Notes: generated by a model not told the origin, from the sequence alone. DNA of 36,291 nucleotides from an uncultured Alphaproteobacteria bacterium (GCA_903837555.1 CAILUV010000021.1:1-36291), one strand, 5' to 3'. Positions 16,012 through 24,017 are shown, counted from the stretch's first letter. Numbers and translations are program-made.

Positions 16012-16764
16012 TCACCATCTCCCCGAAGCACCGCCGCCGCCAAAGCCGCCGCCGCCACCGCCAAAACCACCGCCACCAAAGCCGCCGCGACCACCGCCGC
16101 CGCCCCAGCCGCCACCGCCGTAATAGGGTCCGCCACCGCCGCCACGTCGTCCCGGATGGGCCCAGGACTGGTAGAACATGAAGCCAAACACCCCCAGGAT
16201 CAGGAGCATCGCCAGCCAGTCGGGTATTTCGTCCTGCTGGCTGCCGCGCTGCTTGGCCGCCGCAGCGGCGCGGGCCTCGGCTTCCGAGCGTTCCAGCGAC
16301 AGTTGCTGGATCAGCGCCGCCGTTCCGGCCTGCACACCGGCTTCCATATTTCCCTGCCGGAAGTTCGGCAGCACCTGGCTCTGGATGATCACCGAAGACA
16401 GTGCGTCGGTCAGGATCGGTTCCAGCCCATAGCCAACCTCGACGCGCACGGCGCGCTCCTGGGGCGCGATGATGAACAGCGCGCCATTGTTCAGCTTCTT
16501 CTGGCCGATGCCCCAGGCGCGGCCCAGCTGATAGCCATAGTCGGAAATCTCATAGCCCTGCAGCGATGCCAGCGTCACCACCACAAGCTGGCGCGAGGTG
16601 CCCGCCTCCAGCGCCGCCAGCTTCTGGGTCAGATCGGCTTCAACCGTCGGCGAAAGAATATTGGCCTGATCCACCACCCGCCCGGTCAGCGCCGGGAAAG
16701 TCGGCGCCGCCGCGACGGGTGTTATCAGAAGGAATAGCGCGGCAAGCGCCGCAAGAAACCGCAT
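16012..16764 (-). CDS. YgcG-family TPM-domain protein with Gly-rich tail
   Basis: The 250-residue protein has a signal peptide (FLAALAALFLLITPVAAAPT). A TPM domain follows with FPALTGRVVDQANILSP, RQLVVVTLASLQGYEISDYG and NGALFIIAPQERAVRVEVGY, the canonical blocks of YgcG-like proteins. A single C-terminal membrane helix (DWLAMLLILGVFGFMFYQSW) precedes a glycine-rich tail of about 45 residues with GGGG and GGFGGGG units. Most of the protein should face the periplasm with the tail on the cytoplasmic side. It follows lemA by 6 nt and precedes a second TPM gene by 1 nt, forming a lemA-TPM-TPM operon. Function is unknown. Confidence 0.9.
   Translation of the reverse strand: MRFLAALAALFLLITPVAAAPTFPALTGRVVDQANILSPTVEADLTQKLAALEAGTSRQLVVVTLASLQGYEISDYGYQLGRAWGIGQKKLNNGALFIIAPQERAVRVEVGYGLEPILTDALSSVIIQSQVLPNFRQGNMEAGVQAGTAALIQQLSLERSEAEARAAAAAKQRGSQQDEIPDWLAMLLILGVFGFMFYQSWAHPGRRGGGGGPYYGGGGWGGGGGRGGFGGGGFGGGGGGFGGGGASGRW
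16021..16150. repeat. GC-rich low-complexity tract encoding the Gly-rich tail
   Basis: Runs of CCGCCA/CCGCCG triplets on the + strand encode the Gly-rich C-terminus of the TPM protein on the minus strand. The tract opens an artificial long Ala-rich reading frame in another phase and is prone to length change by slippage. Confidence 0.7.
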
Positions 16765-16770
16765 CGGGCG

Positions 16771-17421
16771 TTACGGTTTCGCCGTGCCGGGTTGCGCCGC
16801 TTCGGGTGCGGGGGCCGCCGCGCCGGGGAAGCTGACCACCGGCGCATTCTGCGCGGCCGCGGATGCTGCAAACAGCATCGCCTGCTTGTAGGAGCGATAG
16901 AAGGTCGCCGCCCACAGCGAACCGGGGATGGTCACCAGCTCGGTGTTATAATCCTGCACCGCCGCATTATAGTCCCGGCGCGCAATCTCGATCCTGTTCT
17001 CGGTGCCTTCCAGTTGCGACTGCAACGCCAGAAAATTCTGGTTGGATTTCAGGTCGGGGTATCTTTCGCTGATCATCATCAGCCGGCCCAGAACGCCAGA
17101 AAGCTGGTCCTGCGCCTGCTGAAAACGCTCGAACGCGGCCGGATCGGTGATGGTGGACGCATCGATGGTGACACGGGTCGCATTGGCGCGCGCTTCGGTC
17201 ACCGCGATCAGCACGGATTTTTCCTGCGCGGCATAGCCCTGCACGGTGGCGACCAGATTGGGGATCAGATCGGCGCGGCGCTGATAGGTGCCCTGCACAT
17301 TCGCCCAAGAGGCCTTCACCGCCTGGTCCTTGGTGGGGATGTTGTTGACGCCGCAGCCGGCCAGAACCATGGCCACGCCGATGGCTGCCAGCAGCTTCGG
17401 CACCGTTCTCAAAATCGTCAT
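16771..17421 (-). CDS. lemA: LemA-family lipoprotein
   Basis: The 216-residue protein starts MTILRTVPKLLAAIGVAMVL and then LAGCGVNN, a lipobox with Cys as the likely lipidated residue. The LemA coiled-coil core follows: VKASWANVQGTYQRRADLIP, NLVATVQGYAAQEKSVLIAV, YPDLKSNQNFLALQSQLEGT and RRDYNAAVQDYNT. The tail is Ala/Pro-rich. LemA proteins are membrane-anchored helical bundles of unclear function. The ATG at 17421 is chosen for its signal sequence and a GAGGGTG ribosome-binding site; the frame is open 31 codons further, but that extension would bury the lipobox. It heads the lemA-TPM-TPM operon. Confidence 0.92.
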   Translation of the reverse strand: MTILRTVPKLLAAIGVAMVLAGCGVNNIPTKDQAVKASWANVQGTYQRRADLIPNLVATVQGYAAQEKSVLIAVTEARANATRVTIDASTITDPAAFERFQQAQDQLSGVLGRLMMISERYPDLKSNQNFLALQSQLEGTENRIEIARRDYNAAVQDYNTELVTIPGSLWAATFYRSYKQAMLFAASAAAQNAPVVSFPGAAAPAPEAAQPGTAKP

Positions 17422-17517
17422 GGGCGCACCCTCAAATATCCGGGGCGAAAGATGGGCTAAGCCCGTCCAACCGCAAGGGATAAATTGGACATGGCCGGAC
17501 TTGATTTTCGGCAACAG

Positions 17518-18969
17518 CTAATTACGCGGCGCCGGGGCGTTGCGGATCGCGGAGGTCTTGACCGGCGCCCCCTTGGCCTGGGCTTCGGCCAGCAGCGGGC
17601 GGCAATTGGCGTCTTCCGCCAGGCCGGGATCGATAAATGCGAAGATGGCAGCCAGCGGCGACAGGAATCCCAGCGCCGCCGCGATGCCGCCCTGCGCAAT
17701 GATCTCGCCTGCGTCCACGCCAATCACCGGCGCCTCCCAGCGCCCCTGCACCGTGATGGGCGCGCGCAGGCGCACGAGCTGGAAATTCTTGGGCTTGCCC
17801 TGGACGCGCAGGTTCAGCGTTTCCTGCCGCATGTTGATGAAGCCGCCGCCTTCGATGCGCACCGGATCGGTGTCGATCAGGAAGCGTTGCGAGGTCAAAA
17901 GGCCATTCTTGGCCGTGAAAGACGCCACGGCACAGCGCAACGGCACGTTGGAATTGTTGCCGCTGAGATTGAGGCTGAGCGCGGTCAGCGCATTCACCCC
18001 GGTCCATTGCGCCAGGCTGTGACGCATGCCGCCGGTCGGCACCACGGCAATGACGGTGCCATTGGCGGTAGACGCTGCTGCATGGGGCGAATTGCCGATG
18101 CCGGTCAGGACCGCGCGCGCCGCCGACACGCTCCAGCGATAGGCTGCGGCGGAATCTTCACCGATCGTCGCACCGCGCAGATAGGCCACCGCCAGCGCGG
18201 TCTGGGCACGCGCATCGCCCACATCGGCCAGTGCGATGGTGCGCGCCAAGCCCGCGGGCGCGAGCTTGCGCGGCGTCGTGCCGCTGCCGGCCAGATCGGC
18301 GGCGGTCGCGCGGGCGGTATCGCCCAGCATCAGCCCGGCGCACAGAAACAGCGCCGCCAGCGACAGAACCCCGATGGCCAGCCAGCGAAGCCGCGCATGG
18401 CCGCGCGGCGCGGCCTCTTCCGGCACAAACCGGGTTTTGCCCCGCGCGGCCTGAAGCACATCCGCCATTTCCGACCGCGACAGCAATGGCGCGCAAGGCT
18501 GCTTCAGTGGCGGCAACAGCGGCATGGCCTGGCGTGCCACGGCCGGCTCGACGGCCGCGACCGACTCGGACGGCGGTTCGGGCGCAGGCGGAGCCGGTTC
18601 GCTGGCATCATTTGCTTCGCGCGATCCCAGCGACGAACGTTTTTCTTCCAGCGCTGCAATCACGCCCGACTGATCACGGGCGCCCGCGTCAACCCGCGCC
18701 TCCAGCGCATTCAGGGCACGTTCGAACACCCGCAGCCGGCGTTCCAGCCAGGCATCGGGCGCCGCCACGACCGGCTCGGCGGGCTCAGGCGTCATCAGCG
18801 CCGCGAGCAGCGCCGCCTTGCCGCCGAAATGCGCGCGGAAGACATCGCGCGTCACCCCGGCTTCGGCGCACAGCAGGGCGATGGAGAATTTGTTGTCGCC
18901 CCGCGCCAGTATCGTCCGCGCGCTGGCCAGCAGCCTTGTCCTGTCGTCGGCCTGATCGTTTTCGCCCAT
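17518..18969 (-). CDS. Fusion protein: TetR-type HTH, membrane helix, Sel1-like repeat, AsmA C-terminal domain
   Basis: Four parts are visible in one uninterrupted 483-residue frame. Residues 9-60 form a TetR N-terminal DNA-binding domain (ARTILARGDNKFSIALLCAE, then AGVTRDVFRAHFGGKAALLA). A Pro/Ala-rich linker follows. One membrane helix spans about 194-215 (LRWLAIGVLSLAALFLCAGL) after a basic stretch, predicting cytoplasmic N-terminus and periplasmic C-terminus. Residues 248-286 resemble one Sel1 repeat (GDARAQTALAVAYLRG). Residues 298-458 match the C-terminal domain of AsmA proteins: LRCAVASFTAKNGLL, RIEGGGFINMRQETLNLRVQ, GKPKNFQLVRLRAPITVQGR and GLAEDANC. It may be a membrane-bound regulator sensing the envelope, or a deletion fusion of two genes. 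ATG 18969 (GGGAG site) is preferred over GTG 18990. Confidence 0.72.
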   Translation of the reverse strand: MGENDQADDRTRLLASARTILARGDNKFSIALLCAEAGVTRDVFRAHFGGKAALLAALMTPEPAEPVVAAPDAWLERRLRVFERALNALEARVDAGARDQSGVIAALEEKRSSLGSREANDASEPAPPAPEPPSESVAAVEPAVARQAMPLLPPLKQPCAPLLSRSEMADVLQAARGKTRFVPEEAAPRGHARLRWLAIGVLSLAALFLCAGLMLGDTARATAADLAGSGTTPRKLAPAGLARTIALADVGDARAQTALAVAYLRGATIGEDSAAAYRWSVSAARAVLTGIGNSPHAAASTANGTVIAVVPTGGMRHSLAQWTGVNALTALSLNLSGNNSNVPLRCAVASFTAKNGLLTSQRFLIDTDPVRIEGGGFINMRQETLNLRVQGKPKNFQLVRLRAPITVQGRWEAPVIGVDAGEIIAQGGIAAALGFLSPLAAIFAFIDPGLAEDANCRPLLAEAQAKGAPVKTSAIRNAPAPRN

Positions 18970-19086
18970 GTGCCCCACTCCCTGCGGCACAGGTTACGCA
19001 CAGCCCGTTACCATCGCGGTTCCGCAAAAGGCGCAATTCAAGGACAAATTTAAGCGACCTTTAGGCGCCAGCCCGCCCGTCAGGAT

Positions 19087-20580
19087 CTAGCCCTTGCCGC
19101 GCCGTCCGTACAGCAACGTCACGTTGATGCGGCGGTTTTCATAGCCGTCCTTGAACCGGATGGTGTCGGTTTCATGGAACAGGTCGGAATCGAAAATCAC
19201 CGCCCGGTTGGCGCGGTAGGGCACCGTGACCGAGGTGGCGCCGGCGTCTTTGAGGAATTTGCGCGGCGACTCCACATCGCCGTTATACTTGTCGAAATCC
19301 CAGTCCAGCGGCGCGGCCTTATCCCACACCACCAGTCCGCCATGCTCGGGATCGAGGTTGGCCTCGTCCGGCGTGATCCAGAAATTGACGTTCACCGCCG
19401 CCTCATCGGCGTGAATCTTGATGCCGCTCATGCTGGAGTCATACTTGAACGCCCACAGGTAGCGCAGCGGGTGGCCGCCAAAGATGGCCGGAAAAGTGTC
19501 GCGGAATTCATCCGCAATCTGGGCCAGCAGCGGCGCGGCGAAACCATGTTCGGGAAACGCGCCCAGGTAGCCGTCATTATAAGTCTGCCGCCAGACATTG
19601 GAGCCCAGGCAGAAGCGGCGTAGATTGGCCAGCGCCTCGGGCGTCAGCAGGTTATCGATCACCACGAGCTGGTTGTTGCTGGCGCGCCAGTCGGCGGTGA
19701 CTTTCTGCGTGTTGGCTGGATTGATCGCCGGGCCCGCCAGCTTGTCGCCCCCGTCCAGGAAAAGCGGGCCATCTATGCGGGCGCGGCTGCCCAGCCAAGC
19801 CTGTTGCTCGGTATCGTGGCGCAGGCGGTGCGGCGGGGCATCCGCCGGCGCGGCACTGCCCGCGCCGATCGCCTGCTCGGCCGACTGGCGGAACACGACA
19901 AAGCCTTCCACCACCCGATCGCTTTCACACAGCGCATGACCACGATAGTTCAGCAGTTCGGCATTGCCGGGGCGAAACATCAGCGCCCGGTCGAAACTGG
20001 CCAGCGCCTCGTCGAAGCGGCCTAGCACGCGCAAGGTGATGCCGCGGTTCTTCCAGGTTTCGGCATTGTTCGGATTGAGCGCCAGCGCCCGGTCGAAACT
20101 GGCCAGCGCCTCGACCTCGCGCCCCAGCTCATGCAGCGCATTGCCGCGATTGACGAGCGCGCCCTCGTGATCCGGACGCGCCGCCAAAACCTGATCGTAG
20201 CTGGCCACGGCTTCGCCCCCCCGCTTCATCTCGCGCAAGGCATTTGCGCGATTGAACAGCGCGTCCGGGAAACCGGGTCGGACTTTCAGCGCCCGATCAT
20301 AGCTGGCTAGCGCCTCGTCGAAGCGGCACATGTTTTTCAGCACGTTGCCGTAGTTGAGCAGAACTTCGGGCGTATCTGGACTGATCTGCAGGGCCTGGCC
20401 GATCAGGTCCAGCGCCTCGGCATTGCGGCCCTGCTGCGCCCGCACCACGCCCAGAAGATGCAAGGGCGCGAAGCTGCCGGGCGCCGCCGCCAGAAGCTGC
20501 AAGTAAAGCCGCTCAGCGTCCGCCAACTGGCCACGCTGATGCGCCGCCACGGCCTTGGCATGAAGGGAAGACAGGTCCAT
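19087..20580 (-). CDS. TPR protein with C-terminal 2OG-Fe(II) oxygenase domain
   Basis: About seven tetratricopeptide repeats fill residues 1-240, with near-identical units such as RFDEALASYDRALKVRPG and RFDEALASFDRALMFRPG. The C-terminal domain (about 290-497) is a prolyl-hydroxylase-like 2-oxoglutarate/Fe(II) dioxygenase. His390 and Asp392 lie in IKIHADEAAVNVNFWITPDE, distal His469 in FDSDLFHETDTIRF, and Arg483/484 in YENRRINVTLLYGRR binds 2-oxoglutarate. TPRs probably hold a protein or glycan-linked partner while the oxygenase hydroxylates it; the substrate is unknown. No signal peptide is seen. The start ATG at 20580 fits the first TPR. Confidence 0.88.
   Translation of the reverse strand: MDLSSLHAKAVAAHQRGQLADAERLYLQLLAAAPGSFAPLHLLGVVRAQQGRNAEALDLIGQALQISPDTPEVLLNYGNVLKNMCRFDEALASYDRALKVRPGFPDALFNRANALREMKRGGEAVASYDQVLAARPDHEGALVNRGNALHELGREVEALASFDRALALNPNNAETWKNRGITLRVLGRFDEALASFDRALMFRPGNAELLNYRGHALCESDRVVEGFVVFRQSAEQAIGAGSAAPADAPPHRLRHDTEQQAWLGSRARIDGPLFLDGGDKLAGPAINPANTQKVTADWRASNNQLVVIDNLLTPEALANLRRFCLGSNVWRQTYNDGYLGAFPEHGFAAPLLAQIADEFRDTFPAIFGGHPLRYLWAFKYDSSMSGIKIHADEAAVNVNFWITPDEANLDPEHGGLVVWDKAAPLDWDFDKYNGDVESPRKFLKDAGATSVTVPYRANRAVIFDSDLFHETDTIRFKDGYENRRINVTLLYGRRGKG
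19981..20113. repeat. Direct DNA repeats within the TPR region
   Basis: A block of about 30 nt beginning CAGCGCCCGGTCGAAACTGG occurs at 19981 and again at 20083, 102 nt apart, which is exactly one 34-residue TPR. A more diverged copy lies near 20288. Such repeats can gain or lose TPR units by recombination. Confidence 0.7.
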
Positions 20581-20631
20581 GCCCCGTTTTGGAATCTTGG
20601 CCGCCCGATGACAAGGGCGACAGGCCGGCGG

Positions 20632-21252
20632 TCAGTCCGGCTTCAGGGCGCGGGTCAGAAAGCGGGTGAGGTTTTCGACCAGCAGGGCGCGTGAGCGGCC
20701 CGTACGATGGGCTTCGCGGCTGGTCTGGTGCAGCGCGCCTACAATGGCCTGGCCGATAATGCCCGGATCATAGGATCGGCAGGCGCTGCCGTCGCGCGAG
20801 GCTTCGCGCACCATGTCGGCCCACTCCGCGCCCCATTGGGTGAGAAGCGAACGCACTTCGACGCCTTCGGCGTCGATCACCGCCTCATCCGTCATGGCGG
20901 CGCGCAGCACGCCGGGATGATGATCGGAATAATCGTAGATCGCATGCAGCGTGGCCGAAATACGCTGTTCCAGCGTCTGGCCCGGGCGGCGATGGGCGCT
21001 GACATGCGTGTCCAGTTCCACGCGCGCATCTTCGACGAAGGACAAAAAGCAGGCGCGCTTGTCGGGATAGTGCAGATAGAAAGTGCCATGTCCCAACCCC
21101 GCTTCGCGCGCAATGTCCTGCGGACGGGTGCCGTCATAGCCGCGCTCGACAAACAGTTTGCGCGCCGACTGCTTCAAACGGGCAAGGCTTTCCGGTTTCC
21201 GGCGATTGCTGGAAAGCGTTGTAGAATCGAGAATGATAGCGTTACCGGGCAT
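20632..21252 (-). CDS. TetR/AcrR-family transcriptional regulator
   Basis: The 206-residue protein has a standard TetR DNA-binding domain at about residues 22-70: ARLKQSARKLFVERGYDGTR, then PQDIAREAGLGHGTFYLHYP and DKRACFLSFVEDAR. The C-terminal helical ligand domain is variable and does not identify the inducer; RAAMTDEAVIDAEGVEVRSL and a region near GQAIVGALHQTSREA are its clearest helices. It is 51 nt upstream of the TPR-oxygenase gene on the same strand and 76 nt downstream of glpK, but neither spacing proves regulation of a neighbour. No clear operator palindrome was found upstream. Confidence 0.92.
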   Translation of the reverse strand: MPGNAIILDSTTLSSNRRKPESLARLKQSARKLFVERGYDGTRPQDIAREAGLGHGTFYLHYPDKRACFLSFVEDARVELDTHVSAHRRPGQTLEQRISATLHAIYDYSDHHPGVLRAAMTDEAVIDAEGVEVRSLLTQWGAEWADMVREASRDGSACRSYDPGIIGQAIVGALHQTSREAHRTGRSRALLVENLTRFLTRALKPD

Positions 21253-21328
21253 GGGCAGACTTCACGCGCGATGGCTGGGGAAGTCAACGCCTCTCATCGG
21301 GTAAATGTATACAGGGCCGCGGAAAAAC

Positions 21329-22798
21329 TTATTGCACCTGCGTAACGGCGCTTAGCCAACCCTCGTACAGCAGGTCTCGCTGCCCCCGCTTCATTGCGGG
21401 AACAAAGCGCCGGTCCAGCGCCCAGCGCGCGGCGATGTCGCGTTCGCTGCGAAACAGCCCCGCGCCCAAACCCGCCAGATAAGCCGCACCTAGCGCGGTG
21501 GTTTCCGTCACCACCGGGCGATCCACCGGCAGCCCTGTTAGGTCGGCCAGGCGCTGGCAGAACCAGTCATTGGCGACCATGCCGCCATCGACCTTGAGCG
21601 CTCGCAACCGTGAAAGCCCCGCCGCCGCCATGTCGCGGCGCATCGCTTCCAGCAGGTCGCGGGTCTGGTAGCAGACCGCATCCAGCGCGGCGCGGACGAT
21701 CTCCGGCCGGCCGATGTCGCGCGTCAGCCCCAGGATCGCGCCGCGCGCCTGCGGGTTCCAATAAGGCGCGCCCAACCCGGTAAAGGCGGGCACCACGTAA
21801 AGCCCCGGCGCCGGCTTGGCGCGTTTGGCGAGGCTTTCGCTTTCCGGCGCGGTCGCCAGAATGCCCAGCTCGTCGCGCAGCCATTGCACCACTGCACCCG
21901 CCACGAAGATCGAGCCTTCGATCGCATATTGCTTCTGCGCCAGGGCCGTCGCCAAAAGCCGGTTGCGAGAGCGCGGCACCGTCTTGCCGGTATTGACCAG
22001 CGCGAAACAGCCAGTGCCGTAGGTGGACTTCACATCGCCCGGCGCGAAACAAGCCTGGCCGAAACTGGCGGCCTGCTGATCGCCCGCCACCCCCAGGATG
22101 GGAATGGCCGCACCTAGCAGCATGGGATCGGTTTCTCCGAAATCGCCGCGACTCTCGCGCACATCCGGCAGGATGGCGCGCGGCACGCCGAACAGCTTGA
22201 GCAGCGCAGCGTCCCAGTCGCGCGTCTTCAAGTTCCACAACATCGTGCGCGACGCATTGGTGACGTCGGTGGCGTGCACCTGTCCGTGCGTCAAATTCCA
22301 GATCAGCCAACTGTCGATGGTACCAAAGCGAATATCTCGACCTTTAAGCCCCTTCACGTTCTTGAGCAGCCATTCCAGCTTGGTAGCGCTGAAATAGGGA
22401 TCGAGCAGCAAGCCGGTCTTGCGCGTGATCCCGGCTTCCAGTCCGCGTTTCTTCAGCGCCGCGCAGCGTCCTGCGCCGCGCCGGTCCTGCCAGACGATGG
22501 CGTTATAAAGCGGCGCCCCGGTTCGGGCGTCCCAGACCAGCGACGTTTCGCGCTGGTTGGTGATGCCGATGGCGGCCACCTCGCCGGCGTCCCTGCCCTT
22601 CAGCACTGCGTTGGCGCAGGCCAGCGCTGCTTGCCAGATTTCGCGCGGGTCATGCTCGACCCAGCCATTGGCCGGGTAAATCTGGCGCAGCGGCAGCGAA
22701 TGGCTGCGCACCGGACGCCCCTGGGCATCGAACAGGATTGCCCGGGTCGAGGTGGTGCCCTGGTCGAGGGCCAATATGAAGTTTTTGTGCCTACTCAT
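21329..22798 (-). CDS. glpK: Glycerol kinase
   Basis: The 489-residue FGGY-family kinase phosphorylates glycerol to sn-glycerol 3-phosphate. Visible landmarks are ILALDQGTTSTRAILFDAQG (phosphate loop), NGWVEHDPREIWQAALACAN, IGITNQRETSLVWD, NAIVWQDRR, KSTYGTGCFALVNTG and the second FGGY signature near LRALKVDGGMVANDWFCQRL. These match true glycerol kinases over other sugar kinases. ATG 22798 is chosen because MSRHKNFILALDQG fits family N-termini; the TTG at 22831 would add an odd 11-residue extension. Its ribosome-binding site is poor. No glpF or glpD lies nearby. It is divergent from the DUF2336 gene, with a CtrA-type box between them. Confidence 0.95.
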   Translation of the reverse strand: MSRHKNFILALDQGTTSTRAILFDAQGRPVRSHSLPLRQIYPANGWVEHDPREIWQAALACANAVLKGRDAGEVAAIGITNQRETSLVWDARTGAPLYNAIVWQDRRGAGRCAALKKRGLEAGITRKTGLLLDPYFSATKLEWLLKNVKGLKGRDIRFGTIDSWLIWNLTHGQVHATDVTNASRTMLWNLKTRDWDAALLKLFGVPRAILPDVRESRGDFGETDPMLLGAAIPILGVAGDQQAASFGQACFAPGDVKSTYGTGCFALVNTGKTVPRSRNRLLATALAQKQYAIEGSIFVAGAVVQWLRDELGILATAPESESLAKRAKPAPGLYVVPAFTGLGAPYWNPQARGAILGLTRDIGRPEIVRAALDAVCYQTRDLLEAMRRDMAAAGLSRLRALKVDGGMVANDWFCQRLADLTGLPVDRPVVTETTALGAAYLAGLGAGLFRSERDIAARWALDRRFVPAMKRGQRDLLYEGWLSAVTQVQ

Positions 22799-22841
22799 GG
22801 GACGAAAAGGCACACCAGTTCGATGCCCCAAGGCAAGAGAC

Positions 22842-22857
22842 TTAATCGGCTGTTAAC
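22842..22857 (+). promoter_or_regulatory. CtrA-type binding box
   Basis: TTAA (22842-22845), a 7-nt spacer and TTAAC (22853-22857) exactly match the full CtrA consensus TTAA-N7-TTAAC known from Caulobacter. It lies in the glpK/DUF2336 divergent spacer, 70 nt before the GTG start of the DUF2336 gene, a position suited to activating that gene. Confidence 0.6.
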
Positions 22858-22926
22858 AGTCACCCTGATAGAAAATTACCCGGAAAATGGCCGCAAAAAA
22901 ACGGCTAGAGGCATAGGGGCAATCAC

Positions 22927-24017
22927 GTGGGGCTTACCGCACACGACATGAGCGACATGGGCCGCCTGGCCCAGCTCGCCATGAATCCGCAGTCGGGCGC
23001 CAGCCGCGAGGAAATCTACCTCGCTGTTGCTTCGCTGTACCGCATTCAGGTCTCAGGGCTGAACAGCCGCGAGCGCGAACTGATGCGCGAAATCCTCAAG
23101 CGCCTCACCCGTGACGTGGAAATGGCGATCCGTATCGCCCTGGCCGAACGCCTGGCCGAAGACACCACCGCGCCGCACGACCTGATCCTACTGCTGGTGG
23201 ACGATTCCATCGAAGTCGCCCGCCCGCTGATCATCAACTCGCCGCTGCTGACCGAATCCGACGTGCTGAAGATGATCGCCGAAGCCGGCATCGGCCATCA
23301 GGTTGCCGTCGCGGGCCGCCCGAATATCGGCATTCCGGTCACCGACGCGCTGACCAAATGCGACGCGGAAGCGGTGCTGGTCGCGCTGGTGCGCAACGCC
23401 ACCGCCAAGATTTCCACCGCCGGTTGTGAAACGCTGGTGCAGAAGTCCCGCGGCATGTCCGGGCTGCAGGAACCCTTGATCTACCGCCCCGACCTGCCGC
23501 CACAGCTCGCCAACAACATGTGCGAATGGATATCGGACGCGCTGAAGACCTACATCAAGACCAACTACAATATCGATGCCAAGAATGTCGAAGCGTCCCT
23601 GTCCAAGGCCACGATGGTGCTCAGGAGCGAGCCGCCGGGACCAAAAGACCCGCCCGCCGACAGCGCCCAGAAGCTGATCGAAAAGATGGCCGCCAGCGGC
23701 CAGCTCAAGGCCGGCTTCCTGATGCGCGTGCTCAGCCAGGGCCAGCTCGACCTGTTCGATCTCGCGTTCGCCCGCCTGCTGGATGTCGATCTCAACCGCT
23801 TCCCCCCTGCTTTCTACCAAGGCGGCAGGTGGCGCTGTCCTGCCGCGCTGCGGGTATCGACCGCTCGGTGTTCCCTGCCGTCTTCAACCTGTCGCGCCAG
23901 GCGCGCGGGCTGAACGCCAACCTGACAGGCGCCGAACTGCAGACCGCCGATACGATCTTCTCCGGCTTCACCCGCCAGAGCGCGCTGGACGAGTTGCGCA
24001 CCGCGCTTCCGCAGTAA
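22927..24017 (+). pseudogene. DUF2336-domain protein gene, interrupted by a frameshift
   Basis: The first frame (22927-23913) gives a DUF2336 protein: REEIYLAVASLYRIQVSGLN, RDVEMAIRIALAERLAED, PLIINSPLLTESDVLKMIAE and GHQVAVAGRPNI are typical of this alphaproteobacterial alpha-helical repeat family. After LLDVDLNRF and AFYQGG, near 23821-23828, sense stops and the natural continuation lies in another frame, RQVALSCRAAGIDRSVFPAV, then FNLSRQARGLNANL, ending at TAA 24015-24017. A one-base loss in the G/C-rich AAGGCGGCAGG explains this. It may be a real mutation or a sequencing error. GTG 22927 is the start, with AGGGG at 22915-22919. DUF2336 proteins are of unknown function but often sit with signalling and motility genes. 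Confidence 0.82.

Noticed and set aside
16021-16150. Possible CRISPR or tandem-repeat array
   Set aside because: The repeats are short triplet/hexamer units encoding Gly-rich protein sequence, with no spacer structure.
16011-16187. 59-residue N-terminal extension of the second TPM gene
   Set aside because: The extension is Ala/Val-rich and arises from the Gly-repeat tract of the upstream gene in another frame; ATG 16010 right after the upstream stop is the natural start.
17485-19053. 522-codon open frame opposite the TetR-AsmA fusion
   Set aside because: Arg/His/Gln-rich shadow; the minus-strand frame carries clear TetR and AsmA sequence, so this one is not coding.
22799-22831. TTG start for glpK at 22831
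   Set aside because: The 11-residue extension does not resemble glycerol kinase N-termini; ATG 22798 gives the expected start.
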